From positions 1 through 64,000 of the forward strand of contig VKHL01000008.1 in NCBI GenBank assembly GCA_015146655.1: a stretch of DNA of 64,000 nt. Direction: 5' to 3'. The first letter of the stretch is position 1. Each line of letters opens with the position of its first letter. Of the stretch, positions 31,658 to 44,068 are shown in pieces. Below the pieces are notes generated by a model that worked only from the letters and a program-made list of their open reading frames with translations, had not been told where the DNA came from and made no database searches. A program made the translations under genes and the position numbers. Source of the DNA: Ochromonas danica (Eukaryota > Sar > Chrysophyceae > Chromulinales > Chromulinaceae).

Positions 31658-34600
31658 TTAAGATGATGATGATGAAGGTACCAAGAGCAGCTCCATAGCA
31701 TTCTTTGCCCAGAACTTCTTTTCGTCATCCCCTCCTTCTCCAGTTTCACGCAGAATGGACGAGGACGCCAAACTCGTTAACACATCCAAAGCACCCAGCG
31801 CTAACAATCTTTGGCGATTGCCTTCGTTACCTTGACACAGGAAGTAAATGGTCCGACATCCTTCTTTCACTATACTCACCTCCCCAATATAGTCTACGAG
31901 ACAGGCATCCGCATCGCCGTTAGGGAGCAATAAGGAAGAAGCCCCACCACCTCCTTCACTATTGCTTTCTTCGCTACCATCCAAAGTCAATTGAGACTTT
32001 TCGGGAAACACACTTGGCGATCTTCCCCTGATCATGCTGCCACCGAGGAGACTCTTTGAGGTTCCCGGGATGGCTAAGTGCTTGGATAGCACGGAGAGCA
32101 CTAACTTACCCATGTTGGACTGCCCAAATTTGTCCTGATTCATTTTGGAATGAGCACAAAGAACACCCAGAGTAGCCAAGATAAAAGCTAGAATGTGGTC
32201 TGATTTTTCATAGCGATTGACCAGAGTTTGCAACAGCTTAGGCTGTAAAACCTGACCGAGCTTCGCCTGGCCTGCCTTGTCCCGACCCATGCCAATCATA
32301 ATAGAAAGAGTGAAGTCAACAATGCGTTCTTCGTCAAGGTAACGATTCAATACTGTGTTCAGAATATCAGGCGCTCCAGAAAAAGCGATCTTCGTTTGAT
32401 TGAAACCATTTCCATCGCAAACATGAAAAAGAGCTTGAATGAGCGACTTAACGATTTCTTGATTTCGTACATGGAGCTCCAGAGCCTCAAGTAAGCCCTC
32501 GCACGCACCAGCTTGTCCAAGGGCGTGCTTATTAGGAGGGAAGACCATACTTAAGTTTGTGATAGCTCGAGCAGCATTTTCCATGACACTAGTATGAGGG
32601 CTGTGTCGAAACCCACGGAGAATAAGAACCACCACAGGGCAGACATTTGACGAACCAAATGTGGCTTGATTTTGCTCGTTATTCAAGGTCAGAGCTTGCA
32701 CGGCAAGACATCCGCACACAGCAACCTCTTCTCTTCCCTCGTGGAACTGAAGGGCTTTCGTAACTGCTTTACAAGCGCCGAGCTCGCCCATCTGTTGTCT
32801 TTCCAAAGAAGAAGTCTCGCCTTGAGATAGAATAGAGATTGTTTGGCACATGTAGCGAGCAGCATTCTCGTCAGCAAGATGATTGTCCAACGCCTGCACA
32901 ACGACGCGGCAGGCACCACTTTCATATAGCACAGCACGGTTGCGCCGCCCAGCTAAGTAATGTGGGTTCCTAGCCAATACCTCTCGAGAAATAATACGAC
33001 CCGAAGGTGTTTGGGAAGTCGGGGTAGTCGTCGAGGGAGATGAGGATTTCGCAAGAGACTCACAAAGCTTGCCGATAGCATCACAACAAGATTGAGCTGT
33101 GTCCAAATCATTTACGTGAATTTCAGCTGTTTCGACAATTAACTCACAGGCATTGAGCATTCCAAAGCGTTCTTTATTGTGGTCAATACTACAAAGTTGG
33201 CCGATGGCTGACACAATGAACTTTACCACTGTAGCTTCGCTCATGTGAATCAAGAGAGCAGCTTGCAATACATCGCATCCACCTGCAGGGCCAAACCATC
33301 TCGCATTACCAGGAACCATGGCGAGAGTACTTATCGCTATACAGGCTCGTGCAGTCAAGATAGGGCTATTAATATGTTTCTTCAGTGCACTGGAAAACCA
33401 CGAATCAAGAAAAGACAATTAGCTACGAATACAGACAAATAGAACTCAAGCAGCTGACCTAATGACGGCTTCACATGCGCCCGCGTGGCCAAAACGCACA
33501 GCAAATCCATTACTTGTTTGTTCAGACATAAAGGCTATCACCTTACAGCCAGCTACTGCTACTTGCTCACTTGCGGGATGCGACTGTATGATTAAAGGTA
33601 TACTCTCACATGCCCCAGCAGCGCCTGAAATAGCATGCAATGTACACAATGGTAAGAAATTGAAAATTCCTAACAGGTAATGAGAACAATAAAAGTGCAC
33701 ACCTAATTTGGAGATGTTAAGCTCGTGACTCTCAGCGAGAACAGCAGCTGCTCGGCAACCCCACTTTGCAACCTATGCAAGCATGCAATAATAAGTAACT
33801 ACTATCTCTTAATGGATGCGAAGGAGAACTTACCAGAACACTTGATGGAAAGAGATGTAACGCCTCCACAATATACTGACAAACCCCAGAGAGGGTGGGA
33901 TTGGATGCAAGTGCCTCATTGTTATCCACTAACACAACTAATGCTCTGCAGCAGCAATAAGCAGTTGCCTCAACCTCAGCATACTTCATAAGCGCGCGAG
34001 CAACAGCGTCACATGCCCCAGCAGCAACAAGGCGCTGTTGGAAGCCTTCAGCTTCATACCCTGTTGCCAGATAGTAAATGGCTGTGCAGCCCCATTGTAC
34101 CACACCCGCACTACTTTGATCTCTGGAGAAGACAGATAGTATTCCGTCGTTTGAGACGTGTCTTTGCAAAGTCGAGGTGACTATCTTCGAGATATGATGC
34201 TTCTCCATTTCAATTTTGTTATATTGACTCTCTGCCAAAGAGCCAATGGCTCGACAAACCCACTCTGCGACACTCGTGCTCGCAACATGAATGGTCAAAG
34301 CATGAATGATATGTTCACAAATTCCACTTTGTCCCAAATGATCTGTGAGAGATTTCAAACCGCAAATGGCTTGGCAACAAGCTTCCACTACCTCTTCTGA
34401 ATCTATGTAGCGCTTCAGAACACGGAGCACAAGTTTGCAGACGTCATATTCATCGAATTTGCTAGAATTGCTGGTGCTATCTGCACCAATTGCACCAATC
34501 GCAATACAAGCATAGTAGGCAATACGAGGAACCTCGAGATTTTCTTGAAGCACTTGTGCAATACTACCCAATACATTCTGACCTGATTCTGTCATAATAT

Positions 34601-37600
34601 CTCCAAGCCTGCCTTGATTGGCTGAATTTCCCAAGACAATCAAATGGAAAGCTCTGAGAGTGACTTCGCAAAGCACGACATCGCCTTTCATGGCCTTGTC
34701 AAGGATTTTTGATAGCTGATCTAATACACCAAGAGATCCTAAAATCTCTTGATTGAGCTCCACGGCTGCATTCAAGGCCAACCACTGGTTCGAAGAAGTT
34801 TCCACTCTTGACGAATCAGGCAAACAAGAGGTTCCCAAGGTTATAGTGGTGATGATCACTATAAGTCGAACCCAGTCTCGCTCTTCAAATTCTCTGATAC
34901 CCAGTTTGCTCAAGTCACGCATCTCATCAACGCTATAGCGCTCAACAATATCATGTAGGATAGCGACTAAGTTTGCTAGGAGCCCTTGATCTCGCAGTCG
35001 AAAGCGGATAGAAGAATCCAAAGCAAGATTATTCAATGCATTCACTGCAAGAACCACTATCTCATAGTTCTGGGCAAAGTCTACGAGGATCTTTTGAAGA
35101 AGTCCAAGACACCCGGACTCAACCAAACGCTCGTTGTTGTTCTTTATTTGATTGCCTTTCTGACGCATAGCTTTGATAGCACGTTCTTCTTGGTCACTTA
35201 ATCCTGTAGAGATTAAAGAGCTAGCAGCATCCATTAGTACATTCTTACCATTCCCAAGACTTTGCTGCTGTGATTGCTCATAATTCGCAGAAATAGGAAC
35301 TACTGTCTTTCCAGTGGAGTCATCAGATTTACTTGTCCAATTCAATGCGAAAGACAGTCTTCTCAGCAATGGAGCCTTTGAATTAGACTGCTGAGATTGA
35401 GAACCATCACTATCAAGAGAAGCAGTGGGGATGCCATCATTTTCTGGTGGAATAACCACATTCAAATGATCAACGTTCTCTCCAAACGTAACCCAGTCGG
35501 TTGAGGTTAATGGAGAACCCGCTCCTCCTATACTGCTTCGACTGGGTCTTTGAGACTCTTCCACTTCAAAATCTGCGAACATCTTCTTGTCTTTATCATT
35601 GGATGAAGCGAAAAGCGTTGCAAATGCATCTTCGGTTGGAGAGAAGCACAAAGAACTTATCGCTCGACAACTTGCACTGACAGTGGAAGGAGAGCTGAGA
35701 TGTAGGGCGGCCACTTGAACAAGCATATGTCGACTGTCCTTATCTGAGTACAGTGCAGCGCCAAGCAAATTACGACAGCCAGCATCTGCATCAAGCCGAA
35801 AAATCAGATCGAATATCAAGCTGACAATGACATCATCGTTTCCAGCGTAAGCTTCCAATAACTGTTTCATCAAGCCCACAACATTTGCAGAACGCAATAA
35901 GCCGATGTTATAATCACTGTTGCACAAGAGAATCAGTGAAAACAAGCACCAAGGAACAAGATCTCTTTGCTCACGGAGATATCTTGCAAGAATGGAAGAC
36001 AGAGTCGATGCTGCTCCGGCTCCGCCAAGCTTGGCTGTATAGCTGTCCTTGTCCAAGGAAGTTTTCTTCTTATTCTTGCTGTCGTCGATGTTTTCGCCTC
36101 TCCCATCGAGCATGTTGCATCCAATGGCGAGACAGCAAAATAATTGAGAACCGAGCATGGCGATGGTAGAATTGTTGTCTAAGAACTTTGTTGTCAGTCG
36201 TGCCAACAACTTGAAGCCTCCGTTCAAAAGAAAAGCATAGGTAATTGACTTCAACAGATGTTGCTCAGAGCTGCTCAAAGGAGACCAAGCAGTGTTGCTT
36301 GCCTCCCAACCAGACAATTCAGTTAAAACAGACACCGAGAGATGCAAGACATTCACAAGAGCGTAGAGGCTCTGCTCTGCAACTGCTTCACTCTCGGGAT
36401 GCTGTTCCATGGCTTTAAGGACAAAATCTCCAATGCTGTTTTCTATAAGAGTCTTTCTTGATTCTGCATGAACCTCAGAAAGTGCTCCGATAGTGTGGAG
36501 AACTTCCTCACAGACATCTTCGTTGCCGAGATGATGGACCAGAGCTTGAATGAGTACCTGGCAACAGTGGTGTTGATGCAGTTCCTGGACAAAAGAAGGC
36601 TCAGCAGAAATGTTAGAAATCGTCATGGCGGCCCACTGAACCAAGTCATCGTTTGCTACAAATCTAAAGCAATATCTATAATCAGTAAAAGCAGAATTTA
36701 GGGAAACGACAAGGCCTCACCGATTCATTAAAGCCACTAACTCCACACAAATATTGTTGTCTTGTAAGACTGTCAATGCAGTGACAGATTCAGCTAACGT
36801 GGCGAGGGCATAGACTATCCATTGTAAGATGTCATCGCGGAAAGCATACTTGCGAATCAATTCCATGCAAAATTTTGGCGTTCCTAGATCAACAAGTATT
36901 TGCAGATTTCCGTCATGAAGCTCACCTAACTGATGTATCGCACGACATCCTTCTTGTATAATAATGACATTATCAATATGCTTTTTGAGAATAGCTATAA
37001 TAATAGAGCAGGCATTGGCGCTACCCAGACGTGTTTGATTCTCTTCGCTGGGGAAAGATAGATTTGCAAATGCCCAACAGACACTTGCTGCAAAGTCAAC
37101 ATCATCAAGGAAATAATCGGTACACAGAGGTGATATAGCTTCACACGCGCCACAGTTATTGAGTTTTTCCTTGTTGGTCGGATTGCGGCGAGCGAGAGTT
37201 CCTATCACTCTCAGTCCCCATGTCACGGAAGACATAGATGGATCTAACTTCTCAGGAAGAACCTTCCCTACTATTAGTTCACATAAAAATCCTTCGCCTA
37301 ACTTGTCTTGACACCCTAATGAGCTATTACACTCATCAAGATCAAACAGTAGAATGGCGTCGATGCATTTGCACGTTTCCACAACGACCGCCTCTTCTAA
37401 AGGATGCTCATGTAAAGACAAGATCAAAAAGTCACATACACCACAAGAAACTAATTTAGATACATCTTCTGTTTCTTGAATGATTGCCAAGATAAGTTTT
37501 AATCCCGCCAGCAGACAGTTTGGTGCTGCAACTTGACTGTGACACGCTTTCAGAATGCGAAAGATGGTAGCTGAGCTGGTTAATTTTTTTCTACCAAAGA

Positions 37601-38124
37601 TATTCTCACCAAAGATGGAAGTCCATGTTTTATCAGTTGATGTAGCTACAACGTCAGTATTGGCTCCCCCACCACTGCTGGATCTGCGCTTGGCTGAAGA
37701 TCCGTCCCTTTGGTTTGTCAATAGAAACATAGCCTCAAGACAAAGCTGACAGAGGATAGGTACGTGCATCTTTTGGCCAAGGATGTTGTCAACAGCACTA
37801 CAGAGCCCCTGATCATTTTGTTGAATAGCGACAGCAGTCGCTCGGTCACCTACCAAGCGAATGACCATCTCCAGAGCTGCTTGCAGATAGCTATCGTCCT
37901 TCACGATATCCATTCCGTGCTTTAAGATAGAAAGACATTCACTTGCATGACGAACTTCACCGAAATTCTCCACACTAAGCAGGCGCGGATCGATTTGATC
38001 CTTTCCTACACACAAAAAAGATCATAAATCAATCAATCAATTATAATGGCCAGTACATCTTTAATCAAAAGAGAACCTCACCACTGGAAAATAAGGTTAG
38101 TAGGCTTGAAGTAGCTCCAAACAT
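31658..38124 (-). CDS. Giant armadillo-repeat protein, 2041 residues
   Basis: Six exons fit by phase: 38124-38082, 38005-36721, 36663-33834, 33772-33703, 33624-33459 and 33389-31658, with introns of 76, 57, 61, 78, 69 nt. The total of 6126 nt is in frame. The protein is built from about 42-residue helical repeats with a recurring signature: a small loop like LGxxGACExVxxALxxH, then helices ending ACRAIxxLA. Clear examples are HAGACEAVIR, LGQAGACEGLLEALELH and GHLGACKAV-type units. Ser-rich loops interrupt the array near the middle. ARM-fold scaffolds bind proteins; this subtype is frequent in stramenopiles and mostly unstudied. The start MFGATSS is the first in-frame ATG; an upstream exon remains possible. 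Confidence 0.87.
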
Positions 38125-38348
38125 GCCGTAAAGATATTCTGTTATTACACCATACAAGTGCAGTCAAATAGTAATGCAATCCGAATCATCTTCATCATGA
38201 AGCTCACCAAGAAGTTATTACATTGCGTGGATTTGTTTCCTGTATTGCAAATGTCGTAAATATGGAGAATTAAATCGAAATCGACATCCAAATCGTTCTT
38301 TATCATCAATTGCCATTTATTTGTTAATATCAACCTCACTTTAAGGCT

Positions 38349-40121
38349 ATGGGCGACGAAGGTGCTCCCATGGGACGGGAATATACCGGTCCTATAAACA
38401 AAAACATAGTTCGCACATTCGATGAGGACATGAAGTATATTCGTAAGGTGACACCTTGGAAGTATGAGATTAGTGAAGGATTCGTGACTGGCATGCAGTG
38501 CAAAGGCTCCTTCTATGTTAACTCTGCCCTAGAAGACCTCATGTTTGATGAGCTGAGATGCTCTTGTTCATCTGGCAACTATGGTGGCTTTCTTCCCGCT
38601 GTGAAGCAGATCGCGAATGTTGCTGCCTTGCCTGGGATTGTCAAGAAGTCCATCGGGTTACCTGATGTCCACTCGGGATATGGCTTTGCTATTGGCAACG
38701 TGGCAGCCTTTGATATGGCTAATCCAGAGTCTGTGGTGAGTCCAGGAGGCGTGGGGTTTGACATCAACTGTGGTGTTCGTCTTGTGCGCACTAATCTGAC
38801 GGAGGCAGAGGTTGGACCAGTTCGAGAACAGCTGGCACAAGCCCTCTTTGATCACATCCCTGTAGGGGTTGGCTCTAAGGTAAGAAGTTGCTTTGATGAA
38901 TGATGATGATCCACTTTCATTTCTTGTGTTTCACAGGGAGTAATCCCCACGACCATGGCTGACCTCAATGCGGCTCTAGAATTGGGCATGGACTGGAGCG
39001 TGAAAGAAGGGTACGCTTGGACAGAAGATAAAGAGCATTGTGAGGAATATGGTCGCATGCTTCAAGCAGATCCTAGCAAGGTCAGTGCTCGTGCCAAGAA
39101 ACGTGGTTTGCCACAACTGGGCACATTAGGGGCAGGCAATCATTACTGTGAGATCCAAGTAGTCGACGAGATTTTTGACCATTTAGCAGCTGCACGAATG
39201 GGTATTGATCGTATTGGCCAGGTTTGTATCATGATTCACTCTGGATCACGTGGGTTGGGACATCAAGTGGCCACAGATGCACTCACGGCAATGGAGGCGG
39301 CTATGATCCGCGATGGCATTGTGACCAACGATCGCCAACTTGCTTGTGCGCGTATTCAATCTAAAGAAGGGCAAGACTACTTGTCAGCTATGGCTGCTGC
39401 TGCAAATTATGCCTGGGTCAATCGTTCCTCCATGACTTTCCTTGTTCGACAAGCTTTCGCAAAACAGTTCCAAACACAACCAGACGATTTGGATATGCAT
39501 GTTGTCTACGATGTGTCACATAATATCGCCAAAGTGGAGCAGCATTTAGTAGATGGAGAGATCAAAACATTGCTAGTTCATCGAAAAGGCAGTACAAGAG
39601 CCTTCCCTCCTCATCATCCTCTCATTCCTGTAGACTACCAGTTTATCGGTTAGTCTAGTTTTGTTGAATCTGCACCTGTTGTCATTCCTGAGATAAACTG
39701 ATGTGTTTTGTGAATGAGTTAGGTCAACCAGTTCTCATAGGAGGAACCATGGGTACATGTTCGTATGTGCTCACGGGCACTCAAAGAGGCATGGAAGAGA
39801 CATTTGGTTCGACCTGTCATGGCGCAGGAAGAGCACAAAGTCGCAACAAGAGTCGTCGCAACCTTAGCTACCAAGAGGTAATATATAATTTTGGCTTGCC
39901 TAACTATCCTAGTGCCTTAAATCGCTGCATTGCTGATCTTGTAGGTGCTGGCTAAGTTGGCTGAGAAGGGCATTTCCATTCGTGTGGCCTCGCCCAAATT
40001 AGTTATGGAAGAGGCGCCTGAGTCCTACAAAGATGTCACACAGGTGGTGGATACATGTCACAACGCTGGTATCTCCAAGAAATGTATTAAGCTCAGACCT
40101 ATAGCGGTTATTAAAGGTTAA
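38349..40121 (+). CDS. RTCB: RtcB 3'-phosphate RNA ligase
   Basis: Four exons (38349-38879, 38937-39648, 39723-39877, 39945-40121) join in phase and give 524 residues. RtcB joins 2',3'-cyclic-phosphate or 3'-phosphate ends to 5'-OH ends in tRNA splicing; in animals it also seals XBP1 mRNA after IRE1 cleavage. Visible motifs: [27 protein letters not shown] with metal-binding Cys141, [32 protein letters not shown], the guanylylated-histidine region [11 protein letters not shown], and the usual C-terminal end [10 protein letters not shown]. No targeting sequence. It is divergent from the ARM-repeat gene. Confidence 0.97.
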
Positions 40122-40276
40122 CTGAATTCACCATGTAGATAGATACCTACAATGTCAAATGCTTACATCAATACCATATCATTTTGTGTGGAGAGAAGTT
40201 GACCCCACGCATCACAACAATATCTAATGTCTCGTGGTTTCATTGGAGGAGAGTTTTAGCAAAAACAACAATACAG

Positions 40277-41347
40277 ATGCCAGGAGAGTTTGATATAGCG
40301 GTACACTCATATATCCTTCGATTGAAACTTTCTCATGAAGTCAAGATAGCAGACCACCAGCAGCCTCGCGACACATCGAATAGCGATCCCAGCCCATCTT
40401 ATGCTCCTACACAATTGGATCACTCAGTTGACAAAGTACACGATAAGATTGAATCAGAAGATCAATCAAGTGGTACCGTTTTCTCTAATCAAGGTCCAGC
40501 ACCATACAAGGGTGACATTTTGGAAGACCCACAGCTGTTGTGGACGGAGGATGTTTGGACAAGTGAGAAGGAAATACAGGCGAAAGAGAAGTTGAAGCAG
40601 CAAGGAGACAAAGTCTCTGAGTATTGGCGGAAAAAGTATGAAGAGAAGGCTGGTGCCTATTGGCATCAATTCTACAAGAGAAATGCTGACCACTTCTACA
40701 AGGATCGCCATTATCTCCACGTCGTCTTCCCTGAACTACTTACCCGTGCTGATGCATCTATTGATCCTGCTCATTCCTATCATCTATTAGAGGTTGGTTG
40801 TGGTGTAGGCAATGCAGTTATTCCTCTCGTAGACTTCAATAACAATCTGCAGGTTGTTGCCATGGACTTCGCTGCGAGTGCAATTGAGATTTTGAAACAA
40901 CATCCCTTGGTCCGTGACCTCCATCGGATTGAAGCCTATGTAAACAATCTAGTACTTGATGATTTGCCAGTAGCGCCTGAAAGTATGGATGGGATCTTGT
41001 GCATGTTTGTGCTCTCCGCTCTCTCACCTCGAGATCATCCCCACGCCCTGAAGAAACTATTCAATGCCTTGAAGCCTGGAGGCAAACTGTTCTTTAGAGA
41101 TTACGGTCGGTACGATGAAGCACAACTACGTTTTAAGAGAGGATCGAAGTTAGATGAGAACTTCTACGTGCGGCAAGATGGGACCTGCTCGTTCTTCTTC
41201 TCAACAGAAGATCTCCAGCTGCTGGCTCAGGAAGCGGGATTTCTTGTTGAAGAGCTTCAGCCTGTGCTTCGTCAATATGCCAATCGCCAACAAAAGAAGG
41301 CGCGGTATCGGGTGTGGATGCACATGAAGCTCGTCAAGCCCCTCTAA
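40277..41347 (+). CDS. METTL2/6/8-type tRNA m3C methyltransferase
   Basis: Intronless, 356 residues from the first in-frame ATG (MPGEFDI). The family transfers methyl from SAM to C32 of tRNAs. The acidic N-terminal region leads into SEYWRKKYEEKAGAYWHQFYKRN, typical of METTL2/6. The SAM site is LLEVGCGVGNAVIPL; MDFAASAIEILKQ, DGILCMFVLSAL and the LFFRDYGRYDEAQLRF motif follow, with FYVRQDGT. The longer N-terminus is more like METTL2/8 than METTL6. It follows RtcB on the same strand after 155 bp, so two tRNA-maturation genes are adjacent. Confidence 0.93.
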   Translation: MPGEFDIAVHSYILRLKLSHEVKIADHQQPRDTSNSDPSPSYAPTQLDHSVDKVHDKIESEDQSSGTVFSNQGPAPYKGDILEDPQLLWTEDVWTSEKEIQAKEKLKQQGDKVSEYWRKKYEEKAGAYWHQFYKRNADHFYKDRHYLHVVFPELLTRADASIDPAHSYHLLEVGCGVGNAVIPLVDFNNNLQVVAMDFAASAIEILKQHPLVRDLHRIEAYVNNLVLDDLPVAPESMDGILCMFVLSALSPRDHPHALKKLFNALKPGGKLFFRDYGRYDEAQLRFKRGSKLDENFYVRQDGTCSFFFSTEDLQLLAQEAGFLVEELQPVLRQYANRQQKKARYRVWMHMKLVKPL

Positions 41348-42190
41348 GGACTTGAGTGGTTGTGTTGGGTTAGTCATCATCGTGTATCAAAGCTAATATA
41401 TAAGAAGAGAGTTGTTAGTGGATGGCAGTGATAGAGGTCAGTTGTGCACTTGCCCACTTACTCAGTAAGGTGGATGTCAATGGACTAGAGATAGAGAGTC
41501 TTCTTCTTGGTGCTATCCTTCCATTTGTTGATGTCAACCGTCCTTTTCTCCAGATCTCTCTTAGAGGAAGTTCTCTTGTGGTCCATTTCTCCGATGGATA
41601 TGAAATTACGTATTGAAACAGAGTCATAAGTACCACTATTAGTGTTGAGTGAAGGATGTCTCTGGTAGCTCATCAACTGAGTCAGACGGCTGGAGAACTT
41701 CTGCGGTACGATAACTTCAATGCGTGGATCATAGCCAGCAGGTACTTGAGAATCCTCCTTGCAGATGCTATTCCATGGGATCATGGTCCCATTGTCTTGA
41801 ATGATGAAGCCTCTACTTCGCTGTGTCATGGTCTCTGCTTCAGCCACAAAAGTGATCAATAAATGACAACGAATCAAGGCAACGGTTATGGGCCAAATTC
41901 CCAAACTTCTCTCAAATATTCAAATCCCCAGACCTCCAGACCTCCAGCCATCCACCCATGCGCACCTCTTGTAACAAGAAATTAACAACCAAAATTAGAC
42001 TATGAAGAGGTCCTACTATACGAACTATCCTTATAGATATTACACTACAATCTTGCTATTAAAATTTTCTTAATAGAACACGAACAAAGAGTAAAGGGAC
42101 AAACTTGACGAGTTGATCATTCGCCCACTGCATCGCCTCAATAAAACAAAGCAATTTATACCAGCTAGCTGGCTGCTTCCAATATACGTT
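41348..42190. other. Intergenic region, one weak ORF
   Basis: Between the methyltransferase and the helical protein gene. Apart from the weak minus-strand ORF at 41485-41829, it shows a short CCAGACCT/CCAGCC run near 41930-41950 and AT-rich sequence. No RNA gene recognised. Confidence 0.5.
41485..41829 (-). CDS. Possible small hypothetical protein
   Basis: A 114-residue frame from an ATG at 41829, polar, Ser/Thr/Lys-rich, ending in a basic tail. It contains regularly spaced PxxYDPRIEVIVPQKF and SGTYDSVSIRN segments. I do not recognise it. It is the only frame of reasonable length in this gap, and codon use looks similar to neighbours, but transcript evidence is lacking. It could be a short structural (for example ciliary) protein or chance. 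Confidence 0.35.
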   Translation of the reverse strand: MTQRSRGFIIQDNGTMIPWNSICKEDSQVPAGYDPRIEVIVPQKFSSRLTQLMSYQRHPSLNTNSGTYDSVSIRNFISIGEMDHKRTSSKRDLEKRTVDINKWKDSTKKKTLYL

Positions 42191-43618
42191 TCAAGCATCA
42201 TGGTGATGGAAAGGATGGTCACCGTCGATGTCTAACTCCTCTAACTGATGGATCGCTTCCAGCATTCGCTCTCGCGTTTGATAGAGTCTCTGCAAGCACA
42301 TGCTGCCTTCTTGTGCGAAGTGCTGCGAAGCAGCGAGATGCATTGCACACTCATTGGCCATCATATAGACCAAAGAACAATCACAACCAGCGGGATGTTC
42401 ACAAATTGTCTTGACTTCACACTCCACAGAATCTGATGCAGCCACTAGAGCTTCTTCAAGTGCTTTCTCAGGAGAAAATTCGCTGACACTATGTCTTCGA
42501 GCATTCTGTTTGAAGAAAATGTGTAAGTAAAGTAGAGCTCTGATCAAAAGCAAAAGGAATCTTCTCACCGACAAGGAAAGAGAGTCCTGCTGGCTACTGC
42601 TCGCAGCGCCCGAAGAGCGAGTTTCGCATTCCTCACTACCCACACTGAGCACGCGCTTAATAGGTGACGGTGGTCCTTCGGTCTGATCGACAGAGCCAAA
42701 TGTTCCATTGTTGTGGTCGCTACCATTTGTTACGATGGAGCGATAATAACTAATCTTTTTGGACAGGTTAACGAGAGCATTCATAGATCGACAGCAATGC
42801 TTGAAATGATCATCAGCTAGAGTCAGCGTAGGATTGTGCACTTGGATTGCTTTGTCAACGACATCGCTGATCTGAATAGAAGGATTTGCCAATTAAATAA
42901 GATATTCGAAACAGAACAGGAGCTGATAAATGATACGAACCTTTGCAATAAGATTTAGACGACGTTCAAATGGCTCTCTCTTTTGCGGCGAGGGGGCGAC
43001 TATTGTTTGTGAAATACGTTCAGTCCAGGGGACATATGGAAGAACTTGTGTCTCCTTGAGATATTGAACTTCATCATAGAAATCCAACATGGCCGCTATA
43101 GCTTTCTTTTCTGTTAAAAGAATATCTAGGAACTGCTTGTTCTTTGTAATTACGGGCTTCAACATTTTCACTTGATTCTCGTTGAATTTTATGCATGCAG
43201 TGATTCGTGTCTGAATGTGCTCAGACTGTAGGATGAGAGCACTGCAATCTTTGACACATTCATCTATGAGGCTTCTCATCTCTTTGTCCACTTCATTTGT
43301 TCGACCAACAAGATTGTCATACTCCGCAAAGATCTTGTGACCCTTCTTTTTCACACGCCATTTATGAATCGCAGCTGACACATGCAATGGATCAAATTTC
43401 TTTTTGGCAGCTCGATTAGCTTTGTTTTCAGATCGAATGATTTTCGTGGCAGCTGCAAGGAAGTCATCACATTCAATCAAGACCTCTTGTGCAATAAAGA
43501 TTAGTTTTTGGCTTTCAGCAACGTAGGTTGTATTGTGTGGCTCGTCAGTCTTTTGAGATTTGGAAACACCCAAAGCATTTTTGATTTTATTAAAGGAAAT
43601 CTTCTTGACGTCTTTCAT
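42191..43618 (-). CDS. Unrecognised helical protein, possibly BAR-like
   Basis: Three exons (43618-42941, 42871-42569, 42505-42191) join in phase 0 and give 431 residues; the first donor is GTTCGT, unusual for this genome. The N-terminal 230 residues are predicted helical and strongly basic-acidic, with long amphipathic stretches (for example HIQTRITACIKFNENQVK). The middle is Ser-rich. The C-terminal part has a Cys cluster (CEHPAGCDCSLVYMM) and ends in His-rich DGDHPFHHHDA. The helix pattern recalls BAR or arfaptin-like dimers, but there is no firm match. Function unknown. Confidence 0.7.
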
Positions 43619-44068
43619 AATTACCGAAATAGATTTTTTCTCATAAGTAATCGTTAAAAGTCCACCAGATCATTTGCAAAATGTCGGCTTAGACTGTCAT
43701 CACTGCAAGTTACTCCTTGCCCTGCTGAGCGCTGTTGTGTGTGCACACAACGCAACAACACAGACACAGTCACAGAGCACCAGACGAAATTTTCGTTGGG
43801 TGACGACTGGGCAGTAATAATCACAATAATAATACATATTGATATAGGCAGAAGACATCAAACCGCTGTTCTTTATCACGGCAGAATGGTATATACTGAC
43901 AGTGCTATACGACAGAGAAGAAAATCAGAAATGCATGTGACCTAATCTTTTATCCAGGCACACGGTTCACAAGGAGTTTCTTCAAATTCCTAGATCTGGA
44001 CCTGGTAGGTCTCCTAGAACAAATCCGGAAATCCATCAAAATCATCCTGCCGATTTTGAGAAGTAACT
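43619..44068. other. Divergent intergenic region, nothing recognised
   Basis: A 450-bp gap between the helical-protein gene (minus) and MOCS1A (plus). It carries a few ACACAG-type repeats near 43745-43780 and small frames without coding character. Confidence 0.5.

Noticed and set aside
43739-43945. 68-residue plus-strand frame in the gap before MOCS1A
   Set aside because: Short, low in complexity, no family and no clear start context.
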